This document shows positions 58,118-64,000 of a DNA stretch of 64,000 bases, in pieces. The DNA is taken from positions 62,001 to 126,000 of the forward strand of contig JACPNQ010000040.1 in NCBI GenBank assembly GCA_016185425.1, written 5' to 3'. The first letter of the stretch is position 1, and each line of letters begins with the position of its first letter. The stretch comes from Acidobacteriota bacterium. Its GTDB lineage: Bacteria; Acidobacteriota; Terriglobia; Bryobacterales; Bryobacteraceae. The position numbers and the translations under genes are program-made. The notes beneath the pieces were generated by a model that was given only the letters and a program-made list of their open reading frames with translations, searched no databases and had not been told where the DNA came from.

Positions 58118-59046
58118 CTAAACTGCTCTCAGCCTCTCCGCCAATTCTTCAATTGTCTTGAGTGCCGCCTTGAAATCCGGCCGCTCCCCGTACACCATAT
58201 CGCGGAGGAACTCGGAGTAATCCTCGGCGTAGCTGGCGTTACCAGCCAATATCGCTGAGCTTTTCAGCGTTTCACCAATGGGATCGTCCCGGTATGCCGG
58301 AAACTTGTGCCCGTAGCCTTCTGCATCGGCATAGACGATTTTCGCTGCAAGATCGACCAACTCCGAGGCCTCATAGCTCCCGCGCGTCACATGCAGATCG
58401 TAGATGTGCCGCACAAGAGTCTTGTCTCGTTCCGGCTCGGCATTGGCTGCTTGCTCACCCACACGCCGCGTTAGCGCCACAAACTTCTCTGCCAGAGTTT
58501 CGGTGACGCAGGCACACGCAATCGCCGGAACCTCCGGCGGTTCCTTGAACGCTTCCGCCAAAAATGACGTGACCGTGCAGATCACTGCCTTTTGGCGTAA
58601 CGGCCATACCGCTGTCTCAATTTTTATTTCGGCGCGCAAGGCCCCATCACCGCGAGTCTCGGCCGGATACGGCAATTGATACAAGGTGTAGCGGCTTCCG
58701 TTTCCTGAGTCCCGATGAGCACGATTGGCTGGGTCAAAGACGAATCCCGCATCAAGCAAGGCGGTTGTCACCTTGTCGCGCAGCGTACGCAACTCGGCCC
58801 GCTAAGGTTCTTGCTCGGAGACAATCTTGAGATCGATGTCCTCGGACATACGATGCGTCAAACAGTGCGCACGGCTTAGGGCCGTACCTCCTCCGAACAC
58901 GAATTGAAATGGCGCGGCATCTATGCCGGTGATCGCCGCCAGTGCCTTTACGACATACCAGTCTTTCTCAACAAGCGCAGGGCTTGGCAGATCAAAAAAT
59001 ACTGCTGAACTTCGAGGATATCCTGGAGCGTGGGCTTACCGAGCAA
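58118..59046 (-). pseudogene. AbiEii/AbiGii-type nucleotidyltransferase toxin gene, inactivated
   Basis: Frame pieces in order: KPTLQDILEVQQYF (TTG at 59046 could start it), a slip in a run of six A/T at 58994-58999, then FDLPSPALVEKDWYVVKALA, GGGTALSRAH and SEDIDLKI (the nucleotidyltransferase motif GG-x-D-x-D), EQEP and a TAG at 58802-58804 in frame, then the intact C-terminal 225 codons (LRTLRDKVTTALLDAGF). The toxin thus carries both a frameshift and a nonsense codon. It follows its likely antitoxin gene (DUF6088, 59036-59458) with overlap, the normal order. Confidence 0.7.
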
Positions 59047-59458
59047 CAATCAGCTCCTGCTTGCCGTCGCGGAGCCGCCTGGAAAACCGACCTTTCACAT
59101 GAACCACAGGGTTGACGGGAATCTGTGTGGATCGCCCTTCGTTGTAGGCGCGTTCCGCTTCTGACGGCTCCCAGGAAACTCCCAGCTTCGTAAGCGCTTG
59201 CCGGGCAGCGCCCAAGAACCCGCCTTTACTGAACAAAATCGGTTCTCCCGAGAGACGTGAAACCACGGCGCGACCGTACACGCCATAGCCTAGACGGATC
59301 AACTGGTTATCGCGAACCAACCCGCGAAGCACACGGAGCACCTGGTCTTCACCGCCGAGGTCCCGAAACTCGCGCGTGAGGAATACGTCGTCGCCGCGCT
59401 TCTTTGCGATTCGCGTTTCGATCTTCTCCTTAAGCGATTTTCGACGAGTTACGTACAT
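59036..59458 (-). CDS. DUF6088 (AbiEi-like) antitoxin
   Basis: 140 residues from ATG 59458; the long open frame that runs in from the integrase remnant upstream is a read-through, not the gene. SLKEKIETRIAKKRGDDVFL, EFRDLGGEDQVLRVLRGLVR and LIRLGYGVYGRAVVSRLSGE form the wHTH, and a C-terminal part (GRSTQIPVNPVVHVKGRFSR) completes the AbiEi-like fold. All family motifs are intact, in contrast to the broken toxin. The start codon lies within a direct-repeat region, an expected autorepression site. ATG 59458 has no good RBS. Confidence 0.75.
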   Translation of the reverse strand: MYVTRRKSLKEKIETRIAKKRGDDVFLTREFRDLGGEDQVLRVLRGLVRDNQLIRLGYGVYGRAVVSRLSGEPILFSKGGFLGAARQALTKLGVSWEPSEAERAYNEGRSTQIPVNPVVHVKGRFSRRLRDGKQELIVAR

Positions 59459-59497
59459 ATGCAAACACCCGACATTCAGCATATGCAAAAACCCGAC
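59456..59497. promoter_or_regulatory. Tandem 18-bp direct repeats over the antitoxin start
   Basis: CATATGCAAACACCCGAC (59456-59473) and CATATGCAAAAACCCGAC (59480-59497) differ at one position and are spaced with a period of 24 bp. The first contains the antitoxin start codon on the minus strand, so a bound antitoxin would block both transcription start and translation. AbiEi proteins are known to repress their own promoters at repeated sites. Confidence 0.65.
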
Positions 59498-59574
59498 AAA
59501 GTAAAAGCGTAAGAGTCTCTGAATCAACATATTGGCAAGATTCGAAGGAGAATAAGGATTTGGGCGTTGAAATC

Positions 59575-60370
59575 GCTTCTTGACGAGTCGATTCGCCGAC
59601 CAGAAATGGCAGGTGCCCGAAGCGCGAGCACGTGATTCGAGTCGAGCACAGAGCCAATCGGGGATATACGCAAACACATCACCACTTTGCCAAGCGACTT
59701 CGCCCAGCGCGTCGCAGGCTTTTACAATCCGCTCCAATTCGTCGTCGGTGAAGGGGACTTTGTTAGCGACGCGATTCGCGCCGAGCGGCGGCTTAAGATC
59801 GGCGCTTACTGGATTTTCCGGAAGCCATTTGCGAGCCACGCAGAATCGGAAAAATGCCCGCAACGTTCCGAGCCGTTTGCCCTTGGCACGCGCGCCGAGT
59901 TTAAGTCCCCCGTAAAAGATATCGATGTCTGCCGCCGAGAACTGATCGAGCATGACGTAGCCTTGAGTCTCCGCAAAGCCGGTAAGCTGCCTGACGAAGG
60001 TTCGATACTTGCGCAACGTTGCCGGTGCAATTTTCCCGCCCTCGCGGTTCGCCAAAAACGCAGTTGTCGCGGTAGCTATCGCTATACGATCCTGTTGACC
60101 ATCCTTAGGCACCGGCAAAGGCTTGACCTGGACCGCGCCGCCCCATGATTGTGCCACCTCCCATGCCGCAGCGACCACCTTCGCTCCATCCCATATAGAC
60201 TTGGCGGTGTTTTTGCGATTGAACTTTCCGGCAATCGTACCGGACGCGTGGATAAGGCGTGCGCACAATTTCCAGCCACGTCTACGCTCTTCAAAATCCC
60301 CGGAACGTTAATCTTCGGCGTGGTTACCTTCGCATTCTTTACGGTGCCTGCGGTAGAGTGTGAGCGCCAT
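59575..60370 (-). pseudogene. Tyrosine-recombinase integrase remnant
   Basis: ATG 60370 opens MALTLYRRHRKECEGNHAED, then TAA at 60308-60310 in frame, then CARLIHASGTIAGKFNRKNT, WEVAQSWGG and the core-binding part (LRKYRTFVRQLTGFAETQGY; TLRAFFRFCVARKWLPENPV). Around SDVFAYIPDWL-type sequence (GDVFAYIPDWLCARLES) the middle of the catalytic domain is missing: the first Arg box is gone, and the RHxxRH box and Tyr never appear. A piece like GTCHFWSANRLVKKRF is the last recognisable part. The gene sits 81 bases from the tRNA-Ser 3' end, the usual place for an island integrase. Confidence 0.75.
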
Positions 60371-60451
60371 ATATTTGCACTCAATCTACTCTGTCCAGCA
60401 CGCCATTGCACGCCAGTGTCGATCAATCCGTATATGTTATTGATTCTATTA

Positions 60452-60541
60452 TGGCGGTGAGGGTGGGATTCGAACCCACGGTACCCTTTCAGGTACGGCG
60501 GTTTTCGAGACCGCTCGATTCAACCACTCTCGCACCTCACC
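60452..60541 (-). tRNA. tRNA-Ser(CGA)
   Basis: On the minus strand: acceptor GGTGAGG/CCTCACC, D-arm, anticodon stem GCGGT-CTCGAAA-ACCGC with anticodon CGA (Ser UCG), the long variable arm (GTACCTGAAAGGGTAC) of class II tRNAs and T-arm GTGGG-TTCGAAT-CCCAC. The 3' GCCA is encoded. 90 bases including CCA. An integrase remnant lies downstream of its 3' end. Confidence 0.95.
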
Positions 60542-60574
60542 GCGCCGGTAAACTTCTCCAGTATAGCAGCCCGA

Positions 60575-61696
60575 TCAGACGAAAAAGTCTTTGACCTTAT
60601 CGAGAATCCCGCGCTCCTGCGGCTCGTTCTCCGTTGGCAACGTCTCCCGCAACTGCTCCAGAAGTTTCCTCTGCTCCCGGGTCAACCTCGATGGCACGCG
60701 CACCTCGATATTCACAATCAAGTCGCCGCGTCCGGACGAATTCAAGTACGGAATCCCTCTCCCGCGAATCCGCACCTGGTCGCCATGTTGCGTCCCCTCC
60801 GGCACCTTCACATGCTCGAGTCCGTCGAACGTCAACACATCGACTTCTGTCCCTAACGCCGCCTGCGCGACATTCACGGGAACCGTGCAGTGCAAGTCGT
60901 TCTCCCGGCGCTCAAATACGGGATGCTCCTTGACGAGAAGAACAACAAACAGGTCGCCCGCCGGACCGCCGTTCGGGCTATTCTGCCCCTCACCGGTCAA
61001 TCGCAGCCGCGTGCCGTTGTCGACGCCAGGCGGAATCGTCACGCGCAGCTTGCGCTCGGTTCGCAATACCCCGTCCCCACCGCACTTTGTGCATGCCTTC
61101 CGCACCAACTGTCCGCGCCCGCCGCACGTCCGGCAGGTCTGGCGGATCGACAAGAACCCTTGTTGAATCAACACCTCGCCACGGCCGCGGCACGTGGCGC
61201 ACTGCGTCAAGCCGTCCTTGCCCTCGCCACCCGTTCCGTTGCAAAAATGGCAGCGGTCCAGGCGCGGCACCTGGATCTCCGCGCTCATCCCCCGGATCGT
61301 GTCCTCCAGCGAAATTTCCAGATCATAGCGAACGTCGTCGCCACGCCGCGTCCGGCTGCGGCCGCCTCGGCGCCCGCCAAACATGTCGCCGAAGCCGAAC
61401 AGATCGCCGAGGATATCTCCGAAATCGCCGAACGTCTCGGGATCGAAGCTGGCCGGTCCGCCGGCCGCACCTTGCAACCCCTGGTGCCCGAACCTGTCAT
61501 AAGTGGCCCGCTTCTGCGTATCGGACAGCACGCCGTACGCTTCCGCAGCCTCCTTAAACCGCTCCTCCGCTTCTCCGTTGCCCGGATTCCGGTCGGGGTG
61601 ATACTGCATCGCCAATTTGCGATAAGCGGTCTTCAACGCCGAATCGTCGGCGTCCTTGCCCACCCCAAGAATCTCGTAATAGTCGCGCCTCGTCAC
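60575..61696 (-). CDS. dnaJ: Chaperone protein DnaJ
   Basis: 373 residues, GTG start overlapping the grpE stop (GTGA). J-domain with HPD (QYHPDRNPGNGE), Gly/Phe-rich part (FGDILGDLFGFGDMFGG), four zinc-finger repeats (CHFCNGTGG; CATCRGRG; CRTCGGRG; CTKCGGDG) and C-terminal substrate domains ending RGILDKVKDFFV. Stimulates the ATPase of DnaK and delivers unfolded clients. Last gene of hrcA-grpE-dnaJ; dnaK is not in the window. Confidence 0.97.
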   Translation of the reverse strand: MTRRDYYEILGVGKDADDSALKTAYRKLAMQYHPDRNPGNGEAEERFKEAAEAYGVLSDTQKRATYDRFGHQGLQGAAGGPASFDPETFGDFGDILGDLFGFGDMFGGRRGGRSRTRRGDDVRYDLEISLEDTIRGMSAEIQVPRLDRCHFCNGTGGEGKDGLTQCATCRGRGEVLIQQGFLSIRQTCRTCGGRGQLVRKACTKCGGDGVLRTERKLRVTIPPGVDNGTRLRLTGEGQNSPNGGPAGDLFVVLLVKEHPVFERRENDLHCTVPVNVAQAALGTEVDVLTFDGLEHVKVPEGTQHGDQVRIRGRGIPYLNSSGRGDLIVNIEVRVPSRLTREQRKLLEQLRETLPTENEPQERGILDKVKDFFV

Positions 61697-62214
61697 CGTA
61701 CCGCAACCCTCACCAACGCCGGCCGCAGCAATTTGCCCTTAAATGTGTATCCACGCTGAAATTCCCCCAGAACCGTCTGATCCGGGGTTTCCTCGGAGCT
61801 AACCATTTCGATCGCATGATGGATGTTCGGGTCAAACACCGCTCCCTCCGTAGCCATCGGCTCCAGGCCCAGTTTCTTTAACGTATCCAGAGTCCGCTGA
61901 AAGATCAATTCGACTCCCCGCGCGTACTCCTTATCGGCAGTTTCCACGCCCAGGGCTCGCTCAAAATCGTCCAGGATCGGCAAAAACGCCTTCACCGCAT
62001 CCATTGCCGCATACTCGGCGTGTTCGATCCGCTCTTTTTCGGCACGCCGCCGGGCATTCTCATAATCCGCCTGCCGCCGCAGCAATAGCCCCTGCAACTC
62101 CGCTTTTTCCTGTAACAAAGCATCGCGTTCGGCTGCAATGGCGTCGATAATTGGCTCGGCGAACTGGCTTTCGGCCTCACCCGAGAGGGAGACCTCGTCT
62201 TGAGGTTGATCCAT
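61693..62214 (-). CDS. grpE: Nucleotide exchange factor GrpE
   Basis: 173 residues from ATG 62214 (MDQPQDEVSL); an earlier in-frame start at 62277 adds a meaningless stretch. Long coiled coil (ALLQEKAELQGLLLRRQADY) followed by the beta-domain: FLPILDDFERAL, VELIFQRTLDTLKKLGLEPM and YTFKGKLLRPALVRVA, all typical. Releases ADP from DnaK. 72 bases after hrcA. Confidence 0.95.
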   Translation of the reverse strand: MDQPQDEVSLSGEAESQFAEPIIDAIAAERDALLQEKAELQGLLLRRQADYENARRRAEKERIEHAEYAAMDAVKAFLPILDDFERALGVETADKEYARGVELIFQRTLDTLKKLGLEPMATEGAVFDPNIHHAIEMVSSEETPDQTVLGEFQRGYTFKGKLLRPALVRVAVR

Positions 62215-62286
62215 GATAACGCTCACGCCTCTATTATATCCCATCCTTCGTAGAAAATCTGATAAGGAGAGACTCAACTATGCCGC

Positions 62287-63324
62287 TCACGCGGAGAGCG
62301 ATTGGATCGCCTCACCTACATGGTATACCGTGGACAACACTTGCCCATAATTCATCCGGATTGGACCCAATACCGCCACTCGCGTCGATATCCCGTTCGG
62401 AAGCGACACCGTTACTCCGATCAGCGATAAATCCTGCAAGCTCGGATGCAATTCCCCCAGCCCAATCTGGATGGCCACATCTTTCCGCGACTGCTCCAAG
62501 AACCGGTCCAGCAACTCCAGCAGCCGCTGCTTTTCTTCGAGCGTCCGGAAGATCTCCCGCAGGCGGTCCCGATTGAACTCCATATCCGGGCTAACCAGGT
62601 TAGACGTCCCCTCGAAATGTACCTCCGGCGTCAGCCCGAGGTCCAGTAGCCCGCTCCGATATAGCGTTTGCAGTTGGCACAGCAGCGTGTCGTACGCCGC
62701 CCGGTCCTCCGCCAGCCGTGCGCGCAAATCCTGCCGGATGGCGCCCAATGTCCACCCCGAGTAATGCCCGTTGACGAAGTTCCGAACAGTGTTCAACTCG
62801 TCCTGGCTGATCGCCGAATCCATCGCCACAACACGGTTCCGCACGATCCGGTCCCGCGTCTCCACCACCATCAACACCCGCGTGTCGGACAACAGCAAAA
62901 ACTCGACCTTCGCCAGCGTCTGCGTATCCGTCGGAATTGCCGCTGCAATCCCCACATTCCGTGTCATCTCGGTGAGCAGGTGACTCGTCTTTTCCAGTCG
63001 CTCGCCCATCGAATCCGTCGCTCGCAACTCCGTCCGCATGCGCTGCATCTCGATCGCGCCCAGTCGCCGCGGCGGCAGCGAATTCACATAGGCCCGGAAC
63101 GCCTTGATCGTGGGCACCCGTCCTGCCGACGTGTGCGGCTGCGACAAATAACCCTCGTCGCACAGGTCCGCCATTACATTCCGAATGGTCGCCGGGCTCA
63201 ACTGCCGCCCGCCGGCCCGGGCAATCGTCCGTGAGGCAACCGGTTCCCCGGTGTCGATGTACGCCTCAACGATCGATTGCAGGATTGCCTGCGACCGGTG
63301 GTCGAACTGTGAGCGTCCTGTCAT
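62287..63324 (-). CDS. hrcA: Heat-inducible transcription repressor HrcA
   Basis: 345 residues from ATG 63324. Winged helix: DHRSQAILQSIVEAYIDTGE, RQLSPATIRNVMADLCDEGY and SAGRVPTIKAFRAYV. The GAF-like dimer/inhibitory part follows (VGIAAAIPTDTQTLAKVEFL; LNTVRNFVNGHYSGWT; IGVTVSLPNGISTRVAVLGP). Represses heat-shock operons at CIRCE elements. No CIRCE (TTAGCACTC-N9-GAGTGCTAA) is visible upstream of this gene. First gene of hrcA-grpE-dnaJ. Confidence 0.93.
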   Translation of the reverse strand: MTGRSQFDHRSQAILQSIVEAYIDTGEPVASRTIARAGGRQLSPATIRNVMADLCDEGYLSQPHTSAGRVPTIKAFRAYVNSLPPRRLGAIEMQRMRTELRATDSMGERLEKTSHLLTEMTRNVGIAAAIPTDTQTLAKVEFLLLSDTRVLMVVETRDRIVRNRVVAMDSAISQDELNTVRNFVNGHYSGWTLGAIRQDLRARLAEDRAAYDTLLCQLQTLYRSGLLDLGLTPEVHFEGTSNLVSPDMEFNRDRLREIFRTLEEKQRLLELLDRFLEQSRKDVAIQIGLGELHPSLQDLSLIGVTVSLPNGISTRVAVLGPIRMNYGQVLSTVYHVGEAIQSLSA

Positions 63325-63360
63325 ACAGAATTCAGAGGAGCAGCAATGGCCTTTCGACAA

Positions 63361-63389
63361 ATTGTAGGGCCGTAACGCCCAGACCGCAA
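63361..63389 (-). promoter_or_regulatory. Putative sigma70 promoter of the hrcA operon
   Basis: On the minus strand TTGCGG (63384-63389) and TACAAT (63361-63366) are separated by 17 bp, ending 37 bases before the hrcA start. No CIRCE overlaps it. Spacing and the -10 are good, the -35 is moderate. Confidence 0.6.
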
Positions 63390-63418
63390 GCTGTAGTATC
63401 TATTTTCCAACAATTTCA

Positions 63419-64000
63419 TTACGGAATCAGCGCTAACGCCGCTTTCGTAAACGCATCGACGAACGGCGTACCGCTGTTAACCAGGTTCTCCCGGGTCTGG
63501 AAATCGTATGGAATGTCCGGCTCGACGCCGACATTCTCGATATATCTCGTGGCGGGAAAGCCCGGATGAGCCTGCGCCGTCGGCCGCACGGTCAGCATCT
63601 GCGTTACTGCCGCCGACCCTTCCGAGTAGAAGCCCGCTTGCACATTGACGGTATTTCCGCCCGCGCCCGCCGTGCGGAAGCCGAACAGTTTCCCAATTTT
63701 CGCATCCTGTATCACCGCCGAGAAGCTGTCCGCTGCCGAAGTCGAGAACTCGTCGGTCAACACCAGGACAGGCTTGTCATACGCCAGCACCGCGCCAGTC
63801 CGGTCCTTTGCCGGCGCGATGTCCAAGCCCACCGAGCACAGCGGGATCGGTCCCGTCCGCCCCCGGTTCTCCGAATACGCCGTCTTCACATCCTTCACCA
63901 GAGTTGAGAAGACCTTGTACTCCCACTCCTCGCCGTAATCCTGCAGATCCTGCAGCGTCGCTTCAAAGTCGCGAATGATGTCCAGGTTCGGCCGGATCTC
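63419..64000 (-). CDS. S41-family carboxyl-terminal protease (C-terminal part)
   Basis: About 194 C-terminal residues visible; the start lies beyond the right edge. VLVLTDEFSTSAADSFSAVI contains the catalytic Ser (STSAAD), GKLFGFRTAGAGGNTVNVQA matches the Lys-flanking region of the family (G-x-T-G-GN), and PDIPYDFQTRENLVNSGTPF ends the tail with the PD-x-P pattern. Probably secreted tail-specific protease. Convergent orientation away from hrcA is not the case: it reads the same way, upstream of hrcA. Confidence 0.88.
   Translation of the reverse strand, partial: EIRPNLDIIRDFEATLQDLQDYGEEWEYKVFSTLVKDVKTAYSENRGRTGPIPLCSVGLDIAPAKDRTGAVLAYDKPVLVLTDEFSTSAADSFSAVIQDAKIGKLFGFRTAGAGGNTVNVQAGFYSEGSAAVTQMLTVRPTAQAHPGFPATRYIENVGVEPDIPYDFQTRENLVNSGTPFVDAFTKAALALIP

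Noticed and set aside
57985-60541. Direct repeats marking island ends
   Set aside because: Compared the tRNA-Ser 3' end with the left boundary: only short GGCGG and CGAACCC matches, not a repeat long enough for an att site.
1-64000. CRISPR array, rRNA operon, insertion sequences
   Set aside because: No regularly spaced repeats of 25-40 bp, no rRNA-like sequence and no intact transposase frame were seen.

Overview
The window is high-GC DNA that reads as the chromosome of an Acidobacteriota member, most likely the Solibacter/Bryobacter group. This placement is inferred from family content: a DUF1549/DUF1553-DUF1501 pair, two CRTAC1 (FG-GAP plus ASPIC/UnbV) proteins divergent from an Oar-type TonB receptor, a PadR gene beside an ADOP-type permease remnant, a PASTA-less giant Ser/Thr kinase, and a CotH/VTC/DUF4956 cluster. 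No rRNA or 16S marker is present to confirm it.

Layout. 1-4264: minus-strand heavy-metal RND efflux operon (outer-membrane factor, adaptor, pump; the pump runs off the left edge). 4502-7861: DUF1549/1553 protein plus Tat-exported DUF1501 protein, then a decayed S41-like gene. 8322-10517: a small protein, a CBM9-like protein and an alpha/beta hydrolase. 10603-16800: one plus-strand run with a receiver-less wHTH regulator, aroA, a sensor-less histidine kinase and a tightly overlapped cytochrome c oxidase operon. 16761-20364: cyclophilin, HU, tatA, a tiny basic protein, a secreted amidohydrolase and a YIP1 membrane protein. 20382-28419: CRTAC1 pair, TonB receptor, and a chimeric pseudogene. 28491-30849: RsbW-like kinase, STAS protein, NarL-type regulator, TPR membrane protein. 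30854-34226: dgt, trmFO and a XerC/D recombinase in an overlapped operon.

34228-36972 looks like a wrecked defence island: a 3' scar that resembles the end of a prokaryotic Argonaute, an intact Fic protein with a consensus promoter flanked by two matching palindromes, a truncated PLD-nuclease gene, a decayed Vsr-like endonuclease and a decayed unknown gene. It is followed by two tandem tiny cationic secreted proteins and a gene-free stretch with two strong stem-loops.

37905-50919 is ordinary metabolism and cell-envelope genes (ferredoxin reductase, CbiX chelatase, sugar isomerase, DinG helicase, QueD-like enzyme, ferredoxin, hydroxyacid dehydrogenase, CotH/VTC/DUF4956, amidohydrolase, isopropylmalate-type dehydrogenase). 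It ends with a protein that carries a caspase-like and a formylglycine-enzyme-like domain, both lacking catalytic residues, directly downstream of a 1546-residue membrane-anchored Ser/Thr kinase (50953-55593). 55870-57866 holds an outer-membrane barrel protein, a PhzF protein and PadR.

57876-60541 is a second degraded island: a truncated ADOP permease, a tRNA-like scar, an AbiE-type toxin pseudogene with its DUF6088 antitoxin and paired direct repeats still intact, a broken tyrosine integrase, and tRNA-Ser(CGA). The window closes with hrcA-grpE-dnaJ and the 3' part of an S41 peptidase gene.
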